From NCBI GenBank assembly GCA_964634815.1, contig CAZWMD010000004.1, forward strand, positions 71,827 to 135,826: a stretch of DNA of 64,000 nucleotides, in the 5' to 3' direction. Each line of letters starts with the position of its first letter. The stretch's first letter is position 1. This document shows positions 43,519 through 52,981 of this stretch, piece by piece. Made by a program: the position numbers and the translations under genes. The notes beneath the pieces are model-generated. The model ran no database searches and was not told where the DNA came from. It saw only the letters and a list, made by a program, of their open reading frames with translations. The DNA is from JALZVT01 sp964634815. Lineage in GTDB: Bacteria; Pseudomonadota; Gammaproteobacteria; Pseudomonadales; Azotimanducaceae.

Positions 43519-45797
43519 GCTCAGCACAAGTCAGTAGTTACAAGATCGGTGGCCTTGTCACTGCCGCAACAGTGCTACTGGCACTTGCATGGTCGCAGCT
43601 TAATCTCACCTACGATCTCGGCTTCTTTCTGCCAACCCCAACCAACCACGCACAGCAGCTCCTCATTGAAAGACTGGGCCAAGGGCCCGGAACGCAATTA
43701 ACCTTTGCCGTACTACCTGATACCAACGACGCAGAGGTACAGCGCGTAGCTACTGAACTGCGCAAACAGTCGGGAATTACCCGAGTACTCCCCGAATCAA
43801 ACTCACCAACGATCGAGGCTCTGCCAGCGGTGATCTGGGAAAACCGCCTGTTACTGGGCGACTTGCCATTGAGCGTTGAGGAGTGGCGAGCTGTTCTGGA
43901 AGAACGCAGCATGGATGCCATGCTGGCAGATGAAGAATTACTCTCGTTAATCGCTGCAGATCCGGGGTTCACGAGCCTGGCCGCCCTCGAATCAGCGACC
44001 TCAGCCACCGTACAGCCGACCTTCCAGAACAAGAATGAACACTTCCTGCTAATACAGACTGCTGGCGGTGTCTTCGACCTGGACAGGCAGGCCAGCTTGA
44101 TTGCCAATATTCGTGAGACTCTTCTGGCACTAGATCACCCAAACGCAGAGCTCTATGGCAGCGGAGTTTATGGCATCGATCTGCAGGCCTCGGTGCAGCG
44201 AGAATCCATTCTGTTCAGCCTTTTAGCCAGTCTTTCGCTTGCAGCTCTGGTTTTTTTCAGATTCCGCAGCACGAAGCTTGTGATCGCAATAGGTGTTCCT
44301 CTTTTTGTTGGTGGTGCCTGTGCACTGGGCGCACTGGCATTGTTATTCACAGAAGTGCACGGCATCACTCTCGCTTTTGGCTTCACTTTGCTGGGAGTAG
44401 CCATCGACTATCCGCTGCATCTGCTCAGTCACAATGATTCGATCACGCCGCGTTCTATCTGGCCAACCCTGCTGTTAGGAATCGCGAGCACGCTGATAGC
44501 CTACTGTGCTTTTGTAGTGAGCGGCACTCAGGGAATGCAACAACTGGGCGTATTTGCAACCGCAGGCATTGTCGGAGCTGCAGGATCTGCGTTCTTTCTC
44601 GCACACTCCGAACCCTCAACGGCGCAGTTAAACCTAAAGAAGGAGAAATTGCCGGTTGTCGCAAATTTCAAGCTAACCCAACTGCCCTGGCTGGCCTGTC
44701 TCGCTCTGTGCAGCATTGTGCTCTTTCAGCAATCGCTGTTCTCGGACAGTCTCGGTGAGATGACACCAGTGCCCAAATCTACACTTCAGAAAGACGCTGA
44801 GTTGAGAGCGACTATGGGGGTTACCAATTTACGCTACATAGTCAGTGTTCGGGCAGCTGACGAGAGCGCCGTTCTCCGGTCGCTCGAACAAATTCATGGC
44901 CGACTGGACAAGGCTCGTGAAAACGCATTGATCACGGGCTATCAAAGCGTCGGCGGCCTGCTCCCCAGCACCCCTCAAATTGCACACCGGAAAAAGCGGA
45001 TTGGTACACTTTTAGCAAACGGCAATTTTGACACAGCACTCGCAGAATCAGACTTCCATCCCGATGCATTCCAGCCATTTAAGGCACAGCTCAAAGCAAC
45101 CCTTCAACAGCTTGCTGATCCAGAACAGCAGTTCCTCACGGTTCAGCGATTGAAGGACCAAAGTCCAGAGCTCTCTAATATGCTGGATAGTCTTATTTAT
45201 AAGAGCCCTGAGGGATCTACAGTGGCTCTGGTGTATCTGAGTGGCTTACGTGAAGGCGATGCAAGTGCCATTGCAAAACTGGACGCATCCGTTTCTCAGA
45301 TCGCAGGCACCACCTTGGTTGATCTAAAAGCTGCCTCTGAAACCCTGGTGCGCGATTACAGAGACCAGGTCTTCTTTTTATTGGGATCCGCGCTGTCAGC
45401 AATAGCTCTAGTGCTGCTCACCACCACTCGATCTCCCAAAAGAGTACTTTGGATGCTGGGTACTGTTAGCGCAGCGATCGGCGTCAGCGTCTCCACAAAC
45501 GCGATTTTGCTTGGCGGTTTATCCTTGTTTGATGTGATTGCACTCGCGCTGGTTGCAGGACTGGGCCTGGACTACGCTTTGTTTTTCAGCCGCGAAGAAA
45601 AACAACAACCCGCCCTAAGAGCCATCGAACGCGCTGTCACGCTATGCGCACTCTCCAGTCTCCTGGTGTTTGGCATCCTGGGCTTATCAAATGTACCCCT
45701 GCTACAAGGTCTGGGAGTTACGGTTGCCAGTGGTGTACTGGCAGCCTACGCACTGGCCCGATGGGGACGGCGATCAGGATTACTGTCTGGCGAATAA
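43515..45797 (+). CDS. MMPL/RND-type exporter
   Basis: 760 residues. Two halves each have a large periplasmic loop followed by a membrane block (about residues 230-365 and 615-755). Membrane stretches include SLAALVFFRFRSTKLVIAIG and IALALVAGLGLDYALFFSRE, with conserved acidic residues in the membrane segments (GVAIDYPLH and GLDYALF) that fit a proton-driven pump. Such pumps are standard in aryl-polyene clusters and probably extract the lipid product from the inner membrane. The last gene of the first plus-strand block; the 3' end overlaps a convergent gene by 52 bp. Confidence 0.9.
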   Translation: MSSAQVSSYKIGGLVTAATVLLALAWSQLNLTYDLGFFLPTPTNHAQQLLIERLGQGPGTQLTFAVLPDTNDAEVQRVATELRKQSGITRVLPESNSPTIEALPAVIWENRLLLGDLPLSVEEWRAVLEERSMDAMLADEELLSLIAADPGFTSLAALESATSATVQPTFQNKNEHFLLIQTAGGVFDLDRQASLIANIRETLLALDHPNAELYGSGVYGIDLQASVQRESILFSLLASLSLAALVFFRFRSTKLVIAIGVPLFVGGACALGALALLFTEVHGITLAFGFTLLGVAIDYPLHLLSHNDSITPRSIWPTLLLGIASTLIAYCAFVVSGTQGMQQLGVFATAGIVGAAGSAFFLAHSEPSTAQLNLKKEKLPVVANFKLTQLPWLACLALCSIVLFQQSLFSDSLGEMTPVPKSTLQKDAELRATMGVTNLRYIVSVRAADESAVLRSLEQIHGRLDKARENALITGYQSVGGLLPSTPQIAHRKKRIGTLLANGNFDTALAESDFHPDAFQPFKAQLKATLQQLADPEQQFLTVQRLKDQSPELSNMLDSLIYKSPEGSTVALVYLSGLREGDASAIAKLDASVSQIAGTTLVDLKAASETLVRDYRDQVFFLLGSALSAIALVLLTTTRSPKRVLWMLGTVSAAIGVSVSTNAILLGGLSLFDVIALALVAGLGLDYALFFSREEKQQPALRAIERAVTLCALSSLLVFGILGLSNVPLLQGLGVTVASGVLAAYALARWGRRSGLLSGE

Positions 45798-47344
45798 GAC
45801 AGCTCGTCAAAAATGCCGTCCAGTTCCGGGATAGCTCCGCCGGTTTCGCTGCTCACAAGCAGGCTTTGAACAATATCTGCCACACCCGCCAACGTTTTCA
45901 CATTGGCCTCAAGGGCAACACCGGCATTCTCAACCCGGCCCTGCAAAAGATCCATTTTCATAGAGTGAAACAACTCAACCGCGTGATGGTCAAAGAATCG
46001 ACCTTCACCGCCTATCCGCTGGGCTTTCTTTGCCACACCGCGAAAGCGTCGCTGCATCCCGGAATTGAGGGTTGCTGCCTGAGAAAAACTCCCGTGCTGC
46101 GCCGACATAAACTCCAGGTTTGTGTACTGACCGCTGAAGTACAACTTCGATAACACTCCCCAGTAGTAGGCGTAATCCCATAGCGTCTTGGCTACCATCA
46201 GGTCGCGGTTACCAAACCCCGCGTACTGGCCTCGATACAGAGATAGCGTGCTGGTAAAGAAGGACAGCAACAGTTGTTCATAGCCTTTGTACACTTCTGG
46301 TTTCTTTACATCCCCTGTAATGAGTTCAGTGATGTAACCATTTGCGAGGGCAATAAAGTCACCCCCTGGGGAGTACAGAGGATCGGAGAACACTGAAGAA
46401 TCACCTGAGGTCATCCAGCCATCACTGGAAAACACCTGACTACTCGCCACGGCGTAGTTCTCCATCACGTGATAATCCAGTGGCTTCCGACCTTCCAATT
46501 GCATAGCCACTATTGGATGTTCTGTGGCGAGCCACTGGATCAGACGATCATGTTTCTTAACCCGCTGCGAATCAACAAATCGCGGATCAAACACAAGTCC
46601 CACGCTGGTCGCGTTTGATGCGAGCGGAATCAGCCACAGCCAATAACCGGGGCCCGTGAAATGATTTGTACTATAGCGACGCGAATCACCGTGGCATCGC
46701 CTCTGCCATTGTGCAGCGCCCCCCCAGTCATCGATCTCAAGACTACCCTCGACTCGAAACCAGACGGCGTGGTTGTTATGACGGGCTGGTCTGCCAAGCG
46801 CGGATTGTTTTCTGAGCCAGGCTCGCCGACCACTGGCATCGACAAGGAATCTGGCGGCCAGTGTCGTCTCAGTCCCTTCGCTGCGCACCCGTACTTGATG
46901 CTTACCGGGTTGCACAGAGATATCTCTCACTGTTGAACCGTCATACAACCGGGTACCGTCCGCGACGCAGTCGGCTGCCAGAAAATTCTCAAACCGGCCG
47001 CGATCAAGCTGATAGGTAGGAATCGGCAACACTCGGCTCGCACCAATCTCATCGTAGACCGCCAGGTCATCACGAATAACCGATTCACCCCTTAAGAACA
47101 TTCGCAAACCAAACTTTGGCAACTGTTGCGATTCAAGATGGCTACCCAGGCCAAGCTCTTCAGCAAGATAGTGAGATGCAATTTCAACGGTTGACTCACC
47201 CACCTTATGGGTCGCACTGGCAACCGGAAACTGTCGGTGTTCAACAAGCGCAATATCAAGACTTGGAGAGCGCCGACGCAACTGCCGCGCAAGCGTCAGC
47301 CCGGCCATACCTGCACCAAGGATAACAACGTCGTGATGCCTCAT
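45746..47344 (-). CDS. flavin-dependent halogenase-like oxidoreductase (first)
   Basis: 532 residues. The N-terminal FAD-binding loop is GAGMAG (10-15), followed by HKVGEST near 46-52 as in the tryptophan-halogenase family. The halogenase marker WxWxIP is present as WLWLIP (235-240). A candidate catalytic Lys is Lys77 in LPKFGLRMF, in line with family members. It could add bromine or chlorine to the aryl ring, as in brominated xanthomonadin, or act as a non-halogenating relative. Last gene of the minus-strand block; its start overlaps the stop of the chain-length factor gene. Confidence 0.8.
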   Translation of the reverse strand: MRHHDVVILGAGMAGLTLARQLRRRSPSLDIALVEHRQFPVASATHKVGESTVEIASHYLAEELGLGSHLESQQLPKFGLRMFLRGESVIRDDLAVYDEIGASRVLPIPTYQLDRGRFENFLAADCVADGTRLYDGSTVRDISVQPGKHQVRVRSEGTETTLAARFLVDASGRRAWLRKQSALGRPARHNNHAVWFRVEGSLEIDDWGGAAQWQRRCHGDSRRYSTNHFTGPGYWLWLIPLASNATSVGLVFDPRFVDSQRVKKHDRLIQWLATEHPIVAMQLEGRKPLDYHVMENYAVASSQVFSSDGWMTSGDSSVFSDPLYSPGGDFIALANGYITELITGDVKKPEVYKGYEQLLLSFFTSTLSLYRGQYAGFGNRDLMVAKTLWDYAYYWGVLSKLYFSGQYTNLEFMSAQHGSFSQAATLNSGMQRRFRGVAKKAQRIGGEGRFFDHHAVELFHSMKMDLLQGRVENAGVALEANVKTLAGVADIVQSLLVSSETGGAIPELDGIFDELSYSPDSNPDRRPHRASA

Positions 47345-48213
47345 ATCGGCGACCCGGTTGAACGGCTGTCCTTACCAGAAGATCCCTCTAGCAGAAATTC
47401 CAACTGCAATGCAGCTCCAGGTGCCGCTGGCAAACACAACGCGGATTGCTTGGCTGCCGACTTTCGACCCATGGCTTCGATAACCGCGAGTCCGCAACCA
47501 ACCGGATTGGCCTGACTCAGCACCCGTAGATTTTCTGATTGTGGCTGACTGCTGGACCAGGTTTCGGGGAGGTCAGTCTGATACTCGATTTCGCAACAAC
47601 GAATATTACTGGCGTCGCCAGAACCCCTGGCATCGCCATTAGTTACGACAAGTGCTATCGCGAGCGTTTCCTCGATCGACTCAATGTCTTTGAAAGGTGC
47701 GTTATTTGCAATGTCATAAGCTACCAACAGCACCGGTACTGAGTAGGCATGCGCCTGGCTCACTGCCTCAAGCAAACCAGCACCAAAACTCTCTCGGAAG
47801 CCGCCCACAAAACTGCTGGGGGCGCGATTTTCAGCACTAATGGTCCAATAACCAGAGGGGGCGTTATGAACCGAGTTGTGAAATTTTGTGGGTGACAGCA
47901 GTTTTTCCGGCTCAGCCAACTTTCGACACATATAGTCGGTAATCGCTGTGTCTCCCAGAGCGGAGACAAACACTGAGGGAATTTGCGTTTTGTCTATACC
48001 AGCGTTTTCACAGGCCTGATGGGCTACTTCAACCGCAAGATTGATCATCAATCCGGCGCGACGGCGCTCTTTGGGTGGCACTGCCTCAGGCTTGGGAGCG
48101 AGGAATTCGGCACCTGCAATCGAGCTAAAGTCAGCACTTGCACTTGCTTCAAAGCTCTTGACCCCTTCAAGACCTCGCGCCCAGACACCATAACCTGCAA
48201 TACCAGCCTTCAT
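47341..48213 (-). CDS. ketosynthase chain-length-factor-like protein
   Basis: 290 residues. It resembles the short beta-ketoacyl-synthase-like family (PF13723, Ketoacyl-synt_2). The block where active ketosynthases have Cys reads SGYWTISAENRAPSSF, without a nucleophile Cys, and the two active-site His contexts are not seen. It lies directly after an active ketosynthase with a 4-bp overlap. The pair would act as a heterodimer that sets polyene length, as ApeC-type proteins do (family knowledge). Confidence 0.82.
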   Translation of the reverse strand: MKAGIAGYGVWARGLEGVKSFEASASADFSSIAGAEFLAPKPEAVPPKERRRAGLMINLAVEVAHQACENAGIDKTQIPSVFVSALGDTAITDYMCRKLAEPEKLLSPTKFHNSVHNAPSGYWTISAENRAPSSFVGGFRESFGAGLLEAVSQAHAYSVPVLLVAYDIANNAPFKDIESIEETLAIALVVTNGDARGSGDASNIRCCEIEYQTDLPETWSSSQPQSENLRVLSQANPVGCGLAVIEAMGRKSAAKQSALCLPAAPGAALQLEFLLEGSSGKDSRSTGSPI

Positions 48214-49406
48214 AACTTGCCAAACACCAACGTGCAGTTGTTACCGCCAAAGCCAAACGAGTTACTCAGTGCTGTCGACACGCTGGTCTGCCGGCTTTCA
48301 GTGAGCAAGGGAAAGTTGCCTTCTACCCTGGTTGTGTTGCGCGTTCCTGCAATAAAGCCCGTACGCAATGTATCGAGACATAAAACAGCCTCGACGATTC
48401 CTGCAGCACCCAGCGTGTGTCCGGTCCAGCTTTTGGTCGCACTGGCAAGCGTCTTACTGCCCATAAGCTCCGCACAGACTTTGCCTTCGGTAGAATCGTT
48501 AGCCCGGGTGCCAGTACCGTGAAGGTTGAGGTAGTCGATATTCTTCATCTCTAAATCAGCTGCATCAAGGGCCCGCTGCATACTCAACTTGGCACCCAAT
48601 CCCTCGGGGTGTGCGCTGGACATATGGTAGGCATCACAACTTTCTCCCGCTCCCAACAGTTGTAACTCATGCAAATCGCTGCCCGCACGCTCTAAAAGTG
48701 CAAAGCCGGCGGCTTCACCGAGACTGATGCCGGTGCGCTCCACATCAAAGGGACGACAGGCCTCTTGTGCCACGAGTTGAAGCGAGTGAAATCCGTAGAT
48801 CACGCTCAGGCACAGACTGTCTGCACCACCAACAACACAGGCATCAACCAATCCTTGGTTGAGCCAGCGTTGTGCCGTGGCAAAGACCTTGGCGCTGGAG
48901 GCACAGGCGGCACTGATTGTAATCCTCGGACCCTTTAGATTGAGGACGCTGGCAGCAAAATCGCCTGGCGCATGAGGGTTATGCGTAAGCGACTGCTGAT
49001 AAGACGGGGGAAAACGGCCGTCTGCCTCAAGTTTGGTATAGGCGTCTTCTGTGCGATCAATACTGGAAGTGCTTGTGCCCATCACAAGGCCTACACGAGA
49101 AGCCCCAAAGCGCTGCACCGCCTCAGCCACCCTGTCTGCAAAACCATCCTGCCGTAGCGCCAGGTCTATTGAGGCATTGTTTCTGCTTAAACGGGACGCC
49201 TCCAGATTCTGCTGCGCGGGAAGCTGCAGCTGGCCCAGATAACAGGGCACAGAACAACTGGGCCAGGGAGAACTGGTCAGGCCACCATGATCAGCCAAGA
49301 GCGATTCGCGCATGCTGCGGATGCCAACACCCAACGAGCTGGTGAGTGTGTAACCCACGACATCAACCGGATCGCGAGGATTTGTTCTATTAAAATCTTG
49401 GCCCAT
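48210..49406 (-). CDS. beta-ketoacyl-ACP synthase (first)
   Basis: 398 residues from ATG 49406; a GTG 21 bp upstream is an alternative. The active-site Cys is in SAACASSAK (Cys168), with His in LHGTGTRAND and TGHTLGAAG, so the enzyme should be active. It extends acyl chains on a carrier protein by two carbons. The gene starts the three-gene minus-strand block (ketosynthase, chain-length factor, halogenase), divergent from the acyltransferase gene 55 bp away. Confidence 0.92.
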   Translation of the reverse strand: MGQDFNRTNPRDPVDVVGYTLTSSLGVGIRSMRESLLADHGGLTSSPWPSCSVPCYLGQLQLPAQQNLEASRLSRNNASIDLALRQDGFADRVAEAVQRFGASRVGLVMGTSTSSIDRTEDAYTKLEADGRFPPSYQQSLTHNPHAPGDFAASVLNLKGPRITISAACASSAKVFATAQRWLNQGLVDACVVGGADSLCLSVIYGFHSLQLVAQEACRPFDVERTGISLGEAAGFALLERAGSDLHELQLLGAGESCDAYHMSSAHPEGLGAKLSMQRALDAADLEMKNIDYLNLHGTGTRANDSTEGKVCAELMGSKTLASATKSWTGHTLGAAGIVEAVLCLDTLRTGFIAGTRNTTRVEGNFPLLTESRQTSVSTALSNSFGFGGNNCTLVFGKL

Positions 49407-49446
49407 AGAGCCTAGTGTAACAGCCACTGAAAGCTCTAGAACCGAC

Positions 49447-49452
49447 TATAAT
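49447..49452 (+). promoter_or_regulatory. TATAAT box in the 55-bp divergent spacer
   Basis: A perfect TATAAT lies 9 bp before the ATG of the plus-strand acyltransferase gene, in the short spacer between divergent cluster blocks. If it is a -10 box, the transcript would begin at or next to the start codon (leaderless). No good -35 is seen, so this is weak. Confidence 0.25.
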
Positions 49453-49461
49453 CCGGCGCTT

Positions 49462-50277
49462 ATGAGTGACGCATCAACAACCGAACCTGGCAACTGGCTG
49501 TGGCGCGCCTGGCAGTTTTTGGTCATACCAATCTGCTACCCGATCTTTGTCATTGGCAGCATACTCATGATTCTTCTGGTACCGATTGCCACCCTACGCT
49601 TTCGCGCAAAACATGAGCGTACCCGGTGGTTAAGAACCGCCCTGCATCTGGGCGCCAGAACCTGGATGAAGGTTCACAAGTGGCTGGGCGTACTCGACGT
49701 TTCAGTCATCGACTCCCGCACTCAAGAGCATGCAGGGCCAGTTCTGGTCATAGCGAACCACCCAAGTCTGATCGACGTTCTGCTAATTACCGCGACCCTG
49801 CCCAACCTGTGCTGCGTGCTCAAAGGGGCACTTCACTACAACCCGCTGTTCACATTATTGATCCGATCTCTGGACTATCTGCCAAACAGCGATCCCGAAC
49901 GTATGCTCGAAGAAGCTCAGGACCGCTTGCTGGCTGGGGAGCGGTTGTTGATTTTTCCGGAGGGTACCCGGACCGAGCCCGGCAGACCGCCAAAATTCCG
50001 CCTGGGTGCGGCTGAATTGGCCCTGCGTAGTGCAACGGCGGTGTTGCCAGTCACGATCCACTGCAATAGCCGCTATCTCAGTAAGGGTCACCCCTGGTAT
50101 CAATGGCCTCGCGACAAGCTCCGCTATCGCCTGGAGCTGGGTCCAATGCTGGCAGCACCTGGCCCACTGACTGAGGAGTCTTCAAGAGCCGATCGACGAG
50201 AGCTTCGGCGGGCAGCCAATGCCTTGTGGGAAGATCACTTTGACCAACGACTCAGGGCCCGTGGTGTGGGAAACTAG
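49462..50277 (+). CDS. 1-acylglycerol-3-phosphate acyltransferase-like (PlsC family)
   Basis: 271 residues. A hydrophobic N-part (VIPICYPIFVIGSILMILLV) anchors it in the inner membrane. The acyltransferase motifs NHPSLID (His100 to Asp105) and FPEGTRTE are intact. In aryl-polyene clusters a PlsC-like enzyme is thought to help build the lipid anchor. It opens the second plus-strand block of nine genes. Confidence 0.9.
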   Translation: MSDASTTEPGNWLWRAWQFLVIPICYPIFVIGSILMILLVPIATLRFRAKHERTRWLRTALHLGARTWMKVHKWLGVLDVSVIDSRTQEHAGPVLVIANHPSLIDVLLITATLPNLCCVLKGALHYNPLFTLLIRSLDYLPNSDPERMLEEAQDRLLAGERLLIFPEGTRTEPGRPPKFRLGAAELALRSATAVLPVTIHCNSRYLSKGHPWYQWPRDKLRYRLELGPMLAAPGPLTEESSRADRRELRRAANALWEDHFDQRLRARGVGN

Positions 50278-50307
50278 TCCCTTTTCAATGCCCGATGACT
50301 ACGCGCT

Positions 50308-50538
50308 ATGACTACAACACTGCAACAGCTGAGCGCCTTGCTTGCGAAAGAGTTTGAGATAGAACCCCAAAGCATCACCATGGATGCCCACCTGTTCGAA
50401 GATCTCGATATCGATAGCATCGACGCTATCGATATGCTTTCGAGGCTCAGGGAACTCACCGGCAAAGCACTGCCTGCGGATGAACTGAAATCTGTGCGGA
50501 CAGTGGGCGATGTGGTTTCGCTGGTTGAGGCGCACTGA
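50308..50538 (+). CDS. acyl carrier protein (aryl-polyene cluster, second)
   Basis: 76 residues, acidic. The phosphopantetheine Ser is Ser37 in LDIDSIDAIDM. It is shorter than the first carrier protein and about as different from it as two paralogs with separate duties (starter loading versus elongation), as is usual in aryl-polyene clusters (inference). Three bases separate it from the next gene. Confidence 0.92.
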   Translation: MTTTLQQLSALLAKEFEIEPQSITMDAHLFEDLDIDSIDAIDMLSRLRELTGKALPADELKSVRTVGDVVSLVEAH

Positions 50539-50541
50539 CAC

Positions 50542-51195
50542 TTGCGAAAAGTGTTGGCCATGGCCTTGCTTGCGTATCCGGCTGTTCTGTTTTTTCTAGC
50601 CGACACAACAGATCCGCTTATCATGGCGTGTCTGTTCGCCGCTATTGCAGGCCCAAGGTTGCTGCTGGCCAAACACCTCTCCATGCGCACCGTTGCCCTG
50701 GGACTGAGTGCTGTCGTTGTACTGTGCATCGTAACGGCCATCGCGCAGAATGTTGTCGCTATCAAGCTGTATCCTGCGGCTCTCAGCGCTACAGCGGCAA
50801 TCTGGTGTGGATACACCCTGCTTACTCCACCTACCGCCATCGAACGCCTGCTCATCGTCATAAGCAGATCCACAGACGGTTTGCCAAAGCCTGTGCGTGA
50901 ACGCATACCACTGGCTGATACAACAGATACAGCGACTAACATGCTCGAACCAAGCAAAGCTCAACGCGCCTATATGCGCGGCCTGACCGGAGTTTGGTTT
51001 GGGTTTTTTGCCATCAATACGGGGATCGCGCTGTTTACCGCAACCCATCAAAGCACCGGCGGCTGGGCACTTTACAATGGTGTTATCAGCTACGTGCTGG
51101 TTGCCGTAATTTTTCTTCTTGAAATTCTCTATCGGCCATTTTATCAGCGCCGGCACCAATCGGCCGATACCGCACCAAACAGTGATGTCGCCTGA
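50542..51195 (+). CDS. predicted membrane protein of aryl-polyene clusters (COG4648-like)
   Basis: 217 residues with a TTG start. It has about six hydrophobic segments (LAMALLAYPAVLFFLADTTD at the start) and a central loop with PVRERIPLADTTD. It is typical of clusters that make polyene lipids and of unknown function. The position between the carrier protein and the dehydratase is conserved in my memory of such clusters. Confidence 0.75.
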   Translation: MRKVLAMALLAYPAVLFFLADTTDPLIMACLFAAIAGPRLLLAKHLSMRTVALGLSAVVVLCIVTAIAQNVVAIKLYPAALSATAAIWCGYTLLTPPTAIERLLIVISRSTDGLPKPVRERIPLADTTDTATNMLEPSKAQRAYMRGLTGVWFGFFAINTGIALFTATHQSTGGWALYNGVISYVLVAVIFLLEILYRPFYQRRHQSADTAPNSDVA

Positions 51196-51745
51196 ACGCC
51201 CAATCGCCAAAGGCGCCCCCCTCACCGACAAGGCAGGCCTGCTTGCCTTTTGTATAGCTTCTCGCGAGGCGTGCGAAGAATTTGCTGCCAACCCGGAGGC
51301 GTTTCCAGACCAGGCGTTACCAGTAACGGCAAAAACCTGGGGTGCGCTGCACAGGAGGGCACTTGCGGGTCATGTCGATACTCGCAGCAACCTGGCCTGG
51401 TGGCTGCACCATGAGGTAGTTGAGCAGGGAAAAAAGCCCAAAGAAGTAGATGCTCTGGCTTATGTACGCCCCGAGTTACCCTGTTTCGATGGCCACTTCC
51501 CGGGGCAGCCTTTGCTACCCGGCGTTATCCAGCTGCACTGGGCCGTTAGCCTGGCAGAATCAATTTGGCCCGTTGAGTGCGCCGTAACCCAGTTCTCAGG
51601 CAGCAAAGCAATCAAGTTCAAATCACCTGTGTTACCGAGCTCCGTGCTAACAATAAGGCTCCAGCTCAACACGTCTGGTGTAGCGCTTGCCATCACTACA
51701 CCCGGCCAGGCGCTTACCAGCGGGCAGTTGCTATACCGTGACTAA
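51185..51745 (+). CDS. hotdog-fold dehydratase-like protein (ApeI-like)
   Basis: 186 residues from ATG 51185, overlapping the previous stop. The C-terminal 110 residues are a hotdog domain with CFDGHFPGQPLLPGVIQLHW: the catalytic His is present, while the usual Glu/Asp position is His (QLHWA). This fits ApeI-type subunits that work together with an ApeP partner, here at 52974. The N-terminal 75 residues (TDKAGLLAFCIASREACEEF) are extra and unassigned. Confidence 0.8.
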   Translation: MSPERPIAKGAPLTDKAGLLAFCIASREACEEFAANPEAFPDQALPVTAKTWGALHRRALAGHVDTRSNLAWWLHHEVVEQGKKPKEVDALAYVRPELPCFDGHFPGQPLLPGVIQLHWAVSLAESIWPVECAVTQFSGSKAIKFKSPVLPSSVLTIRLQLNTSGVALAITTPGQALTSGQLLYRD

Positions 51746-52490
51746 CAACTACTGCATCGTCATCCCGCACTATCGACATGTGCCACAGTTAGAACGCTTC
51801 TTGCCGCGCCTTTTGCGGGCCAATCTGCCCATTCTGGTAATCGACGACGGTAGTGGCAGCGATGTGACCCGGCAACTGGCGACGCTTGTGGACAACCATC
51901 AACAGACCGAACTCATCGAACGAGACTCAAACGGTGGCAAGGGAGCTGCTACCTGGACCGGCCTGCTCCGCGCACAACAGCAAGGCTATTCTCATATCAT
52001 TCTTGTCGATGCGGATGGCCAGCACGACCCGGATGACATCGCCACCGTGCATAGTCACTCCAGGCAACATCCACACGCCCTGGTTTCCGGGCATCCTCAG
52101 TTTGGTCCAGATATCCCTCCGGCGAGGCTCTACGGCCGGGAGATTACAAACATACTCGCACGCATAGAGGCCGGAAACTTTGGCCTAAAAGATGCCATGT
52201 GTGGCCTCAGGGTGTATCCGATCGAAAAAACCTTGCAGCTCATCGAGGCTTGCGGCGCACGCCTGCGAATGGAAACAGATACGGAGTTACTCGTTCGAGC
52301 ATGTTGGCAAGGGATTGAGGTACGCTACATAGATACCCGAGTGATTTATCCGGAACAGGGTGCTTCACACTTTCGTATGGGCCAAGACAATGTTCGAATG
52401 GCACTGATGCATGCGAGGCTTCTGCTTGAGGCTATGGTAAAACTGCCGGTACGCCTATTTCGTAAGTTCACTGAGAATTCAGCCTCATGA
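51738..52490 (+). CDS. glycosyltransferase family 2
   Basis: 250 residues from GTG 51738, overlapping the dehydratase stop. GT-A motifs are clear: VIPHYRHVPQLERFLPRLL, DDGSGSD, and DADGQHDPDDIATV for the metal and sugar-nucleotide. It resembles the dolichol-phosphate mannose synthase-like glycosyltransferases of aryl-polyene clusters, where the head group of the lipid is sugar-linked. No membrane helices. Elsewhere this domain can be fused to an acyltransferase; here they are separate. Confidence 0.88.
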   Translation: MTNNYCIVIPHYRHVPQLERFLPRLLRANLPILVIDDGSGSDVTRQLATLVDNHQQTELIERDSNGGKGAATWTGLLRAQQQGYSHIILVDADGQHDPDDIATVHSHSRQHPHALVSGHPQFGPDIPPARLYGREITNILARIEAGNFGLKDAMCGLRVYPIEKTLQLIEACGARLRMETDTELLVRACWQGIEVRYIDTRVIYPEQGASHFRMGQDNVRMALMHARLLLEAMVKLPVRLFRKFTENSAS

Positions 52491-52981
52491 CAGAGAAGAA
52501 AAGTAAGCGACGTCGCGCACTGTGGGATAAGAACTGGCCGGATCATCCAGAGCTTTGCGCTACAGTGGATCTCATCGTCCCGTTTCAAGACGCCGACCCC
52601 ACGGGCATGGCCTGGCATGGTAACTACTATCGTTACTACGATAAGGCTCGAGTGGCGCTGCTCGACAAGCTGGACTTCGCTTATAGAAGCATGGAAGCCA
52701 TAGGCCAGTTCTGGCCCATTGTGGATACTCGTGCCCGGTTCGTCGGCAGCGTCGCTTACGATGATCGTATAAGCATCAGCGCACAGTTGGTCGAATGGGA
52801 GTTTCGCTTGCGTATCTACTATCAGGTACACAAGTCAGACGGAACGCTGGTCAATGAAGCCTGGACCGTCCAGGTTCCCGTAGGCATGCAGGCCGGTTTA
52901 CCGACATCAAATGAGCTCATTATCGTTGGCTCGCCCGAGACCTTGATCAAGCGTATCCACAAGATGATCAACAATGAATAG
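52487..52981 (+). CDS. acyl-CoA/ACP thioesterase, 4HBT hotdog type
   Basis: 164 residues. The YbgC-like motif is intact: FQDADPTGMAWHGNYYRYYD with the catalytic Asp. It hydrolyses acyl thioesters and in such clusters probably removes stalled or finished chains (ApeK-like role, inference). Start overlaps the GT2 stop by 4 bp and its stop overlaps the next gene by 8 bp. Confidence 0.88.
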   Translation: MTEKKSKRRRALWDKNWPDHPELCATVDLIVPFQDADPTGMAWHGNYYRYYDKARVALLDKLDFAYRSMEAIGQFWPIVDTRARFVGSVAYDDRISISAQLVEWEFRLRIYYQVHKSDGTLVNEAWTVQVPVGMQAGLPTSNELIIVGSPETLIKRIHKMINNE

